40,950 bases of DNA from Blautia sp. (GTDB lineage: Bacteria > Bacillota > Clostridia > Lachnospirales > Lachnospiraceae), in NCBI GenBank assembly GCA_023667395.1, contig JAMPAC010000022.1, positions 1-40,950 of the forward strand, in the 5' to 3' direction. Position 1 is the first letter of the stretch, and each line of letters begins with the position of its first letter. Under the pieces are notes generated by a model. It saw nothing but the letters and a program-made list of their open reading frames with translations, was not told where the DNA came from and did no database searches. Positions 9,427-16,068 of the stretch are shown in pieces. Both the position numbers and the translations under genes were made by a program.

Positions 9427-9525
9427 ATAAGTGAGAAAGTTAGAAATTCATACTTGTTACCATACCACTCACAAGCGGCACAAATGGCCATGAAATCTGT
9501 GGCATGACAACAAGTTGATGCACAC

Positions 9526-9590
9526 AAAACGCCAAAGGACGGCGTTTTGGCGCCTGCTGTCTCGGATTTTGGCAAAAAAATGCCAAAATC
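9526..9590 (+). repeat. two inverted repeats in the antitoxin leader
   Basis: The first is AAAACGCC (9526-9533) with GGCGTTTT (9541-9548). The second is GATTTTGGCA (9565-9574) with TGCCAAAATC (9581-9590) around six A residues. Both share the TTTTGGC element. They could be operators for the AbrB-type antitoxin or RNA hairpins in the leader. The rest of 9203-9656 shows no clear gene other than the small minus-strand frame. Confidence 0.5.
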
Positions 9591-9656
9591 TCACGCGGTG
9601 CCGTCCGGTGACGTTTACTTTCATACTTACTAACATAAAGCAAAGGAGATGATCGT

Positions 9657-9917
9657 ATGCTGGCCGAATTACGTCAGAAGTCACAGATTACCATACCGAA
9701 GGAGATTATTGTCAAACTGGGCCTTTCCGAGGGCGACAAGCTGGATATTTTTGAACGGGACGGAGCCATCTGTATGTTGCCAGTGGTCGTTTACCCGAAA
9801 AAATACCTCGACGAACTGCGGGACGACCTGGGCGAGATGAAGGCAAAAATCGCCTCCGGTGAGCAGCCTGTCTTTGACAGCGTGGACGCGCTGTTTGCAA
9901 GGTTGGAGGCAGATTGA
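9657..9917 (+). CDS. AbrB/MazE-type antitoxin
   Basis: The 86-residue protein begins with a SpoVT-AbrB swapped-hairpin DNA-binding domain (LRQKSQITIPKEIIVKLGLS, then EGDKLDIFE). The C-terminal 40 residues are acidic and helical and would bind the toxin. Its ATG follows AAAGGAGATGATCGT. The stop overlaps the next gene in TGATG, the usual coupling of antitoxin and toxin. The pair probably represses its own promoter through the inverted repeats upstream. Confidence 0.85.
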   Translation: MLAELRQKSQITIPKEIIVKLGLSEGDKLDIFERDGAICMLPVVVYPKKYLDELRDDLGEMKAKIASGEQPVFDSVDALFARLEAD

Positions 9918-10183
9918 TGGCTTATCAGATTACCTTTACCAAACGGTTTGAAAAACACTTCAAGGATCTGAACGCGCAGGAGAAAAAGCAGCTTCGGAAC
10001 AAATTGCGGCTCCTTGCCGAAAACCCTATGCACCCTTCTTTGCGTACCAAACGCATTCAGGGGATCAAAGACCTGTTTGAGTGCAGCGTCAACATGGACA
10101 TCCGCATTATTTGGTACTATGAAGGCGACAGGTTGATCATCCTCGTTGACGTGGGACATCACGATATTTTAGACCAATATTAA
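9917..10183 (+). CDS. RelE/YafQ-family toxin
   Basis: The 88-residue basic protein has the RelE/ParE fold pattern: YQITFTKRFEKHFKDL, a helical hairpin, then the strand series LRTKRIQGIKDLFEC, IRIIWYY and LIILVDVGHHD with a terminal His/Asp pair. Members of this superfamily are ribosome-dependent mRNA endonucleases or gyrase poisons, and the exact target cannot be told here. The ATG at 9917 overlaps the antitoxin stop. It appears intact. Confidence 0.85.
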   Translation: MAYQITFTKRFEKHFKDLNAQEKKQLRNKLRLLAENPMHPSLRTKRIQGIKDLFECSVNMDIRIIWYYEGDRLIILVDVGHHDILDQY

Positions 10184-10189
10184 GGGTAT

Positions 10190-10388
10190 AGGCGGCGCCT
10201 GTTGTATCAGCGGATGCCGCCTTTCCCTGCCATTTCCCGGTGCAGCCAAAGGCTCCGACGCCCCGCTGTTCCCCAAGTTTTGTCACAAAATCCGCGATCA
10301 CCGCCAGCGTAATAATGAACTGTCCGATTCCAAACCCCAGTGGGATTTTCGCGATCTTGCCGGGCTGTAGGGTGCAGTCATAAGGCAT
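10190..10388 (-). pseudogene. internally deleted dUTPase remnant
   Basis: On the minus strand a frame starting MPYDCTLQPGKIAKIPLG resembles the entry strands of dUTP diphosphatase. It is soon followed by QRGVGAFGCTGK, which matches the C-terminal motif V (RGxGGFGSTG) of that family. The substrate-binding motifs that should lie between are missing, so about half of a normal 140-150-residue protein is gone. The frame continues beyond the natural end into noncoding DNA. The dUTPase identity rests on these two motifs and is an inference. The rest of 10184-10590 shows no other gene. Confidence 0.5.
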
Positions 10389-10532
10389 ATACGTTTCTTT
10401 TTGAAATCTACATGGTATATAACTTGTCATAAATGGCTATATTTCAGGCAATCAACAGCGTTTCACGTCAAATGATGTAAAATTCTCAAAAATATTCGCG
10501 CGATTTGATATGAAAACAGACATCAATATCAC

Positions 10533-10560
10533 TTGGTTTTACACGAATATCTGCTATACT
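10533..10560 (+). promoter_or_regulatory. probable promoter of the AAA/DUF4143 remnant
   Basis: TTGGTT (10533-10538) and TATACT (10555-10560) are spaced by 16 bases. The 14 bases from TATACT onward are identical to those at 9421-9434, at the antitoxin promoter. Confidence 0.4.
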
Positions 10561-10590
10561 ATAAGTGACATTCTTCAGGGAGGGCTGCTT

Positions 10591-11075
10591 ATGTATCGCA
10601 AGATCATAGATTATTTAAGGGAATGGAAAGAAAACGAACACCGCAAGCCTCTTATCCTGCAGGGCGCAAGGCAGGTCCGCAAGACGTATTCCATGCTGGA
10701 GTTTGGGCGTACTTATTATGAGAATGTGGCTTACTTTAATTTTGAGACAAATCCGAAGCTGAATGAAATCTTTGACGAAGACATCAGTCCTGATTATCTG
10801 ATCCCGATCCTGTCCCGTATCGCCGGGCAGACGATCGTGCCTATCAGACTTACTATTGGGAGTCCCAGCGGGGGGCGGAGATCGATTTCGTGATCCAGCG
10901 GGAGGGCAGGCTGATCCCCATTGAGGTCAAGTCCGCCGACAACACGAAAGCCAAGAGCCTGAAAGTCTATATGGAAACCTACAGGCCCGACTACGCCATC
11001 ATGCTTTCCGCGAAAAATTTCGGCATGGAGGACGGGAAGAAAACGGTTCCCCTTTATGCGGCTTTCTGCATCTGA
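10591..11075 (+). pseudogene. AAA_14/DUF4143 ATPase, internally deleted and frameshifted
   Basis: The first part (ATG at 10591 after CAGGGAGGGCTGCTT) encodes MYRKIIDYLREWKENEH and a P-loop region reading ILQGARQVRKT. The family consensus is GARQVGKT, so the invariant Gly before Lys is replaced by Arg. After about 85 codons the frame is lost near 10840. It resumes in another frame as YWESQRGAEIDFVIQREG and IPIEVKSADN, the C-terminal DUF4143 nuclease-like module, ending at 11075. Families of this type are about 400 residues and only some 160 codons remain, so most of the middle is deleted. No function is expected. Confidence 0.8.
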
Positions 11076-11209
11076 ATGCCCTGCAGGCAATGAGTCAGGC
11101 GCTGTGTCTGGGGGAATGAAAAATTTGTTGGCGGGAGTGCGGATAAGTGCTAAGATATTTACAGAAAAGGTGTACCGTAAAGCAACGGTTCGCCTCGGTT
11201 AAGTGTTAA

Positions 11210-11253
11210 TCAAAAAAGCAACCTAACTTTGGTCGGGGCGGTTGCTTTTTTGA
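11210..11253. terminator. strong bidirectional terminator hairpin
   Basis: A perfect 14-bp stem pairs 11210-11223 with 11240-11253, with six A on one arm and six T on the other, so it can terminate transcription from both sides. The stop codon of the minus-strand small ORF (11223-11225) lies in it. Confidence 0.8.
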
Positions 11254-11378
11254 TGTCTTTTATTTCTCTTAGTTTGCCGGATACTGATTATCGTGACGAT
11301 GATGCTGATAATTGTCACTACAATACCGGCAAGATCCAAGAGCAGCGAAGCTGTCTCTTTAATTACTCCGAACACCAA
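11223..11378 (-). CDS. small hydrophobic protein, type I toxin-like, 51 aa
   Basis: A 51-codon minus-strand frame starts at TTG 11378 (ten bases after GAAAGG) or at the adjacent GTG. It encodes one strongly hydrophobic helix, LAGIVVTIISIIVTIISIRQ, followed by a very basic tail (TKRNKRHQK) and ends SNRPDQS inside a strong terminator. Length, single membrane helix, basic tail and terminator placement resemble the holin-like type I toxins of Firmicutes. No antisense RNA is proven. An 8-bp inverted repeat (ATGTGCGA 11407-11414, TCGCACAT 11419-11426) lies upstream and could fold in its mRNA. The rest of 11076-11601 holds only terminator-like hairpins. Confidence 0.5.
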   Translation of the reverse strand: MVFGVIKETASLLLDLAGIVVTIISIIVTIISIRQTKRNKRHQKSNRPDQS

Positions 11379-11524
11379 TAGTGCTTACCTTTCACTTTAC
11401 TTTCCGATGTGCGATATGTCGCACATTTGTGTCCCCCTCCCTTGGTACTGGAAACTCTCAAAATGTACTCATTTTGGCAAAAGGCGAACTGCTACCCGTC
11501 ATGCAGCTTACCTGCCTGAAAAAG

Positions 11525-11562
11525 CAGCTTACCGCGATTTGCTTGCGGAGGGCTGTTTTTTT
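11525..11562 (+). terminator. terminator-like hairpin ahead of the ABC transporter
   Basis: CAGC/GCTG and CCGC/GCGG form a two-part stem (11525-11555), followed by seven T residues. It precedes the ABC gene's ribosome site and could terminate a transcript entering from upstream. Confidence 0.5.
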
Positions 11563-11601
11563 ATGTATGCTACAGAAAAGCAAAACCACAGGGAGGAGCA
11601 G

Positions 11602-12600
11602 ATGGAACAGATCATTCAGGTAAAAGGATTAAAGAAATATTTCGGGAAAGTGAAGGCGGTGGACGATATCAGCTTTTCCGTAGAGAGAGGGGAGTTGTTC
11701 GGATTCCTGGGGGTGAACGGCGCGGGGAAATCCACCACCATCAACATGCTGTGCACGCTCTTCCGGCCCACCGCAGGGGAGATCAAAATCGGCGGCAATG
11801 CGCTGGGCAGGGAAGATGAAGCAATCCGGCGCCTGATCGGGATGGTGTATCAGAATAACTGTCTGGACGACAGGCTGACGGTGCGGGAGAACCTGCTGAT
11901 CCGGGGCAGCCTGTACGAGAAAGACAGCAGGATGCTGAAAGGGAACATGGAGCGGGTCTGCGGGCGGCTCAGGCTGGAGGAAACACTGGACAGGCATTTT
12001 GGCAGGCTTTCCGGCGGGCAGAAGCGGAAGTGCGAGATCGCAAGGGCTCTCCTCCACACACCGGAGATCCTGTTCCTGGACGAACCCACCACAGGCCTGG
12101 ATCCTGCCACCAGGAAGACGGTGTGGGAGAGCCTGGAAAACCTGCGGCAGGAGGGAATGACCATTTTCCTCACCACACATTACATGGAGGAGGCGGCAAA
12201 ATGCAGCCATATCGCGGTGATGGACAGCGGGAAGATCAGGGAGTACGGAACGCCCTTTTCCCTGAAAGAAAAGTACTCCAGGGACAGGCTGCGGCTGATG
12301 GCGAAGCCGGGGATGGGCGCCGCGCTGGAGGCGAGGCTGGATGCGATCAACTGCGGGCAGGAAGATAGCGGCACTGAAAAATCAAAAACATTGGCCAAAA
12401 GAAAGCCCGCAGAGATATCAGGGAAAGGATCAGCCGGGAACCCGGAAGAGCGCCTGTACGACATTTTCCTGCAGGACAGCATGATGGCGCTACCGGTTTT
12501 GAAGGCGGCCGAAGAATTTCTGGAAGGCTTCGAACTGGCGCAGGGTTCCATGGATGACGTTTTCCTGAATATCACGGGGAAAAACCTGGAGGAAATCTAA
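11602..12600 (+). CDS. ABC transporter ATP-binding protein (DrrA/CcmA-like)
   Basis: This is the 332-residue ATPase of an exporter. Walker A is GVNGAGKST, the signature is LSGGQKRKCEIAR, and Walker B with D-loop is LFLDEPTTGLDP, followed by the H-loop His in LTTHYMEEA. The C-terminal 100 residues are an extension typical of drug- or lipid-exporting ATPases. The ATG at 11602 follows GGGAGGAGCAG; the longer upstream frame crosses a terminator and is not coding. It pairs with the permease at 12702. Substrate is unknown. Confidence 0.92.
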   Translation: MEQIIQVKGLKKYFGKVKAVDDISFSVERGELFGFLGVNGAGKSTTINMLCTLFRPTAGEIKIGGNALGREDEAIRRLIGMVYQNNCLDDRLTVRENLLIRGSLYEKDSRMLKGNMERVCGRLRLEETLDRHFGRLSGGQKRKCEIARALLHTPEILFLDEPTTGLDPATRKTVWESLENLRQEGMTIFLTTHYMEEAAKCSHIAVMDSGKIREYGTPFSLKEKYSRDRLRLMAKPGMGAALEARLDAINCGQEDSGTEKSKTLAKRKPAEISGKGSAGNPEERLYDIFLQDSMMALPVLKAAEEFLEGFELAQGSMDDVFLNITGKNLEEI

Positions 12601-12701
12601 AAGTGATCCGCCGGAAACGGGGACATATGGACAGGACACAGCATCAAAGTGCGCCTTGCGGATAACATGGATGTGTGAGAAAAAAAGAAAAGAGGGTTAA
12701 G

Positions 12702-13622
12702 ATGAGGGAAATATTATATTTGACAAAACGGAATAGTCTGGTATATCTTCGGGACAGGAAAGCGGTATTTTTTTCCATATTGTCCATGCTGATCGTGCTG
12801 GGACTGATGGTCATTTTCCTGGGCAGCATGAACAGCGAGGATCTGGTGCTCCTGTTGGAACAGTATGGAGGTGAGCGGGATGCGGCCCGGGACGCGGACA
12901 ATGCAAAACATCTGATCCAGCTGTGGACGCTGGCGGGAATCCTGGTTGTCAATTCCGTAACCATTACCCTGACCGTCATCGGCACCATGGTGCAGGATGA
13001 GGAACAGAGCCGCCTGGCCAGCTTCTATGTGACCCCGGTGAATCGGGGGAAGCTGGTGCTGGGGTATGTGCTGGCGGCATGGCTGACGGGGGCGGGGTTG
13101 AGCATCCTGACCCTGGCAGCAGGCGAAATTTATATGGCGGTCAAAGGATGGGGACTTCTTCCTGTATCGGTGCTTGCAGCTATGTGCGGTATGATCTTTC
13201 TGAATGCATTTGTGTATGCCGCCCTGGGGTACCTGCTGGCCATGTTCATCCACAGCTACAGCGCCTGGGGCGGGATGCTGACCATCGTGGGTACGCTGGT
13301 GGGCTTTGCGGGCGGCATCTATCTGCCCATGTCAGCCCTCTCAGAAAGGCTGCAGACCGTGTTGAAGTGTCTGCCCGTGCTGCAGGGGATATCCATGATG
13401 CGCAGGGTCTGCCTGGAGGAGATCACGGAGAGCACTTTTCAGGGAATGCCCTCCCAGGCGGTGGAAATCTTCCAGGAGGGCATGGGGATCACGCTGGCGG
13501 CAGGGGAAAGAATCATGACCATGAAAGAACAGCTTTTCATTTTGCTGTTATATGGTATAATAGCTATATGTATCGCAGTTATTTTAAATAAGGGACGCAG
13601 ATTAAAGGACAGGACGGACTGA
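12702..13622 (+). CDS. ABC-2 type transporter permease
   Basis: The 306-residue membrane protein shows a first membrane helix near residues 20-40 (FFSILSMLIVLGLMVIFLG), an extracellular loop, then five further hydrophobic segments ending with one near residues 275-295. This is the normal six-helix ABC-2 layout. The start is the ATG at 12702 after AGAGGG. It should form the exporter with the ATPase encoded 100 bases upstream. The LytTR regulator and DUF3021 gene follow, an arrangement common in Firmicutes for regulated exporters. Confidence 0.9.
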   Translation: MREILYLTKRNSLVYLRDRKAVFFSILSMLIVLGLMVIFLGSMNSEDLVLLLEQYGGERDAARDADNAKHLIQLWTLAGILVVNSVTITLTVIGTMVQDEEQSRLASFYVTPVNRGKLVLGYVLAAWLTGAGLSILTLAAGEIYMAVKGWGLLPVSVLAAMCGMIFLNAFVYAALGYLLAMFIHSYSAWGGMLTIVGTLVGFAGGIYLPMSALSERLQTVLKCLPVLQGISMMRRVCLEEITESTFQGMPSQAVEIFQEGMGITLAAGERIMTMKEQLFILLLYGIIAICIAVILNKGRRLKDRTD

Positions 13623-13626
13623 TATC

Positions 13627-14064
13627 ATGAAAATAACGATACAGGACCGCCCGGATGGCGAGGAGGATGAGATCATTGTCCGGTGCCGCCATCTGGACGA
13701 CAGGATGCTGAAAATGATCTATGCCCTGAAAGCAGGGCAGGAGAAGCTGACAGTCCTACGGGAAGGAAAATTTGTCCAGATTTCCCCGAAAGAGATATAC
13801 TACTTTGAGGCAGTGGATAATAAGGTGTTTGCTTATCTGGAAAAGGATGTATATGAATGTCGGCTTAAGCTGTATGAACTGGAACAGAGGTTTGCGGAGA
13901 CGGATTTTTTCAGGGCGACCAAATCCACCATTGTCAACCTCGCCTGGGTAAGGAGTTTCAGCCCCGCCTTTAACGGCCGGTTTGAGTTGCTGATGAAAAA
14001 CGGGGAAAAGCTGATCGTGTCCAGGCAGTATGTACCGGATCTGAAAGCGAAGCTGGGATTGTAG
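13627..14064 (+). CDS. stand-alone LytTR-family DNA-binding regulator
   Basis: The 145-residue protein has a short N-terminal segment and a LytTR domain from about residue 40 on: VQISPKEIYYFEAVDNKVFA, YELEQRFAETDFFRATKSTI, then LIVSRQYVPDLK. There is no receiver domain, so it is not a two-component regulator. It is paired with a small membrane protein of the DUF3021 family, a known combination in which the membrane partner may inhibit the regulator. The ABC genes upstream are the likely target; autoregulation is an inference. Confidence 0.88.
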   Translation: MKITIQDRPDGEEDEIIVRCRHLDDRMLKMIYALKAGQEKLTVLREGKFVQISPKEIYYFEAVDNKVFAYLEKDVYECRLKLYELEQRFAETDFFRATKSTIVNLAWVRSFSPAFNGRFELLMKNGEKLIVSRQYVPDLKAKLGL

Positions 14065-14097
14065 ACCGGATTTACAGATTGAAGAGAGGTGATGCAT

Positions 14098-14532
14098 GTG
14101 AGCAGACTGAGATTTTTATTTCAAATCTATACCATGGTAATGACCGGCGTTGTGTTCGCGGTGGCGGTGTTCACCACCATCGTCAATCCCATCGAGCGGG
14201 TGGAATCGGCGCTTCTGTGGCAGATGGCGCTTGTATCGGGAATGTGCACCCTGATGTCGCTGGTGGTTTATCCATGGCGCAGGGAAATGGGCAAGGTGGA
14301 GGCCATCGTCAGGACGCTGATCCATTATGCCCTGATCAATGCGGTAGTGCTGGGCAGCGGGGTGCTGTTTGACTGGTACAATCCTTCTGAATTCAGCAGC
14401 GTGGCCGCCATGATGCTTTCCATTGCCATTATCTTCGGGGTCATAACAGCCGTCTCCTGGAGAAAAGGGAAAAAGGATGCCGCTGAAATGAACCGGCGGC
14501 TGGAGGAGTACCAGAAAGAGAAAAATGTGTGA
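14098..14532 (+). CDS. DUF3021 membrane protein
   Basis: About 144 residues with four predicted membrane helices (near residues 8-28, 40-60, 75-95 and 103-120), a loop rich in aromatic residues (FDWYNPSEF), and a charged C-terminal tail (KGKKDAAEMNRRLEEYQKEK). This is the DUF3021 family, usually next to LytTR regulators. The GTG at 14098 is preferred because AGAGAGGTG lies at good distance; ATG 14092 is possible. A long terminator hairpin follows. Confidence 0.82.
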   Translation: MSRLRFLFQIYTMVMTGVVFAVAVFTTIVNPIERVESALLWQMALVSGMCTLMSLVVYPWRREMGKVEAIVRTLIHYALINAVVLGSGVLFDWYNPSEFSSVAAMMLSIAIIFGVITAVSWRKGKKDAAEMNRRLEEYQKEKNV

Positions 14533-14540
14533 CAATTCCA

Positions 14541-14595
14541 AATCCATGAAAAATGGCATTCGAATTTTTTCGAATGCCATTTTTCGTGGATTTTT
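14541..14595 (+). terminator. terminator after the ABC-LytTR-DUF3021 operon
   Basis: A 17-bp perfect stem (14548-14564 with 14569-14585) plus a further 5 bp (14541-14545 with 14588-14592), followed by a run of T. Its right arm overlaps the left inverted repeat of the recombinase segment (14583-14608). Confidence 0.8.
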
Positions 14596-14608
14596 GTAAT
14601 CTGCGAAA
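14583..14608. repeat. left inverted repeat of a predicted invertible segment
   Basis: A 26-base sequence whose reverse complement recurs at 15966-15991 with one mismatch (base 6). The left copy also forms a local dyad, TTTTGTAAT and ATTACAAAA around the 7-base spacer CTGCGAA, as expected for a tyrosine-recombinase core site. Confidence 0.8.
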
Positions 14609-14677
14609 TTACAAAACCGCATATGTGCAACCCTGCCGCATCTGGCAGGTACAACGTTCCCAGATATCAACTATGCA

Positions 14678-14706
14678 AGTATAGTTCTTTTTTTCATTTT
14701 TGTCAA
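14678..14706 (-). promoter_or_regulatory. consensus outward promoter inside the invertible segment
   Basis: On the minus strand, TTGACA (14706-14701) and TATACT (14683-14678) are spaced by exactly 17 bases. It is a near-perfect sigma-A promoter. As read here it fires leftward into the terminator region. After inversion of 14583-15991 it would fire rightward across the repeat into the cpsB-like gene, with a leader of about 165 bases. Confidence 0.75.
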
Positions 14707-14728
14707 TAGTATTTGAAAATTGTATAAA
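14700..14728 (+). promoter_or_regulatory. recombinase promoter, overlapping the outward promoter
   Basis: TTGTCA (14700-14705) and TATAAA (14723-14728) have a 17-base spacer and would drive the recombinase gene at 14807. Its -35 box shares bases with the -35 box of the divergent outward promoter, so the two should compete. Confidence 0.65.
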
Positions 14729-14773
14729 AAATCGGTTCAATAATTTTGGTACCTGCTTTTACAAAAAGCTGTT

Positions 14774-14793
14774 AGTGGTCAAAAAAGTGGTCA
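14774..14793 (+). repeat. two AGTGGTCA repeats near the recombinase start
   Basis: AGTGGTCA occurs at 14774-14781 and 14786-14793, and a third copy lies at 15914-15921 at the other end of the segment. All are in the same orientation. They could be arm-type or accessory binding sites. Confidence 0.3.
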
Positions 14794-14806
14794 AGGAGGA
14801 AAGGAC

Positions 14807-15934
14807 ATGGCAAGAAGAGGAGAAAACATCAGGAAACGCAAGGACGGACGGTGGGAAGGGCGATACCGGTATACGGACAGCGCCGGTACAGTCCGTTCCC
14901 GGTCGGTCTACGCGAGGACTTACAGGGATGTGAAAGAGAAATTGTCCACAGAAAAAATGAAATGCAAAGGAACCGGCCGACTGAAAGGGACGACAGATAC
15001 AGGGGCGGACAGCATAACGTTTGATGACAGCGCTAATGAATGGTTCGAATGCATGGGAAAGAAAAGAAAACATTCCACCTGCGTCAAATACCGTAACATC
15101 TATGACATCCATGTAAAACCCATCATCGGGAACATCCGGATCAGCGAAATCTCCCAGGATAAGATCAATTCCATATTTCCCCATGACATTGCGAAATCAG
15201 ACAGCCTACTCAGAAGCATTTCATGCGTGACGAACCAGATCATGAAATATGCCGCGGATCGTTACCAGGTCACATGCCGCCTGGCTGCGTGTGACAGGAT
15301 AAAAAAAGTCCGCAGGCCGGTAGAGGCGCTTTCACGGTCAGAGCAGGCGAAACTCATACACTACCTGTACAGTTTCCCGGACATTTATAAGACCGGGATC
15401 ATCCTGTGCCTGTCCACCGGGCTGAGGCTTGGGGAGGTCTGTTCGCTGAAATGGGAGGACATCGATTTCGAAAACAGGATCCTGTGTGTCAACCGCACTG
15501 TCCAGCGGATTTCCGTACAGGATCGGAATTCCAAAACGGCTCTGGTGGAAAGCGAGCCAAAAAGCTGTTTTTCAAAACGTGAAATCCCCATTACCGACGA
15601 CCTGGTCAGGCTGCTGCAGCCCTATCGCGAAAACGGCGGATATGTACTGTGCGGAAATAAGCCCATGGAACCGAGGACATACCAGAACAGGTTCATGAAA
15701 TACCTGGAAGCCGCCGGGATAGGGAAAACCAATTTCCACATCCTGCGCCATACCTTTGCAACGAACTGCATTGACAGCGGGACGGATATCAAGAGCCTGA
15801 GTGAGATCCTGGGGCACTCTGATGTGAGGATAACGCTGAACAGGTATGTACATCCCACGACCGAGACGAAGCGCCGCCATATGGACACGCTGGCAGTCAT
15901 TTATGGTCAATATAGTGGTCAGGCCTGTGGATGA
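14807..15934 (+). CDS. tyrosine recombinase (phage-integrase family), predicted DNA invertase
   Basis: The 375-residue protein has an N-terminal Arg/Lys-rich arm-binding segment (KRKDGRWEGRYRY), a SAM-like core-binding domain (about 65-160), and a C-terminal catalytic domain. The active-site residues are visible: Arg in STGLRLGEVCSLKWED, His-x-x-Arg in HILRHTFAT, His in LGHSDV, and the nucleophile Tyr in LNRYVHP. The ATG follows AAGGAGGAAAGGAC. It lies between two 26-bp inverted repeats, so it most likely inverts its own segment rather than excising it. No excisionase or phage genes are nearby. No clear terminator separates it from the capsule operon. Confidence 0.92.
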   Translation: MARRGENIRKRKDGRWEGRYRYTDSAGTVRSRSVYARTYRDVKEKLSTEKMKCKGTGRLKGTTDTGADSITFDDSANEWFECMGKKRKHSTCVKYRNIYDIHVKPIIGNIRISEISQDKINSIFPHDIAKSDSLLRSISCVTNQIMKYAADRYQVTCRLAACDRIKKVRRPVEALSRSEQAKLIHYLYSFPDIYKTGIILCLSTGLRLGEVCSLKWEDIDFENRILCVNRTVQRISVQDRNSKTALVESEPKSCFSKREIPITDDLVRLLQPYRENGGYVLCGNKPMEPRTYQNRFMKYLEAAGIGKTNFHILRHTFATNCIDSGTDIKSLSEILGHSDVRITLNRYVHPTTETKRRHMDTLAVIYGQYSGQACG

Positions 15935-15965
15935 ATCCTTTTAAATAAGGATATCAAGCGGTCGT

Positions 15966-15991
15966 TTTCGCAGATTACAAAAATCTACGAA
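15966..15991. repeat. right inverted repeat of the predicted invertible segment
   Basis: Reverse complement of 14583-14608 with 25 of 26 bases identical. It lies 78 bases before the capsule operon's first ATG (16069). The outer arm (AACGACCGC in reverse complement) does not match the palindromic arm of the left site. Confidence 0.8.
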
Positions 15992-16068
15992 CATATTATG
16001 TCCCAAATATCACAATGGAATCACGGAAAATTCATGAAAGGACATTGTTGGCCTGGAGCAGGGGGAAT

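Noticed and set aside
10005-10200. Terminator after the RelE-type toxin (GGCGGC/GCCGCC near 10190-10220)
   Set aside because: The loop is long and no T-tract follows; it also overlaps the dUTPase remnant.
11293-11601. N-terminal extension of the ABC ATPase by about 100 codons
   Set aside because: It runs through a terminator-like hairpin and opposite a small minus-strand ORF; the ATG at 11602 has a strong ribosome site.
14583-15991. Integrated genomic island with attL/attR sites
   Set aside because: The flanking repeats are inverted, not direct, and there is no tRNA gene, excisionase or cargo; inversion fits better.
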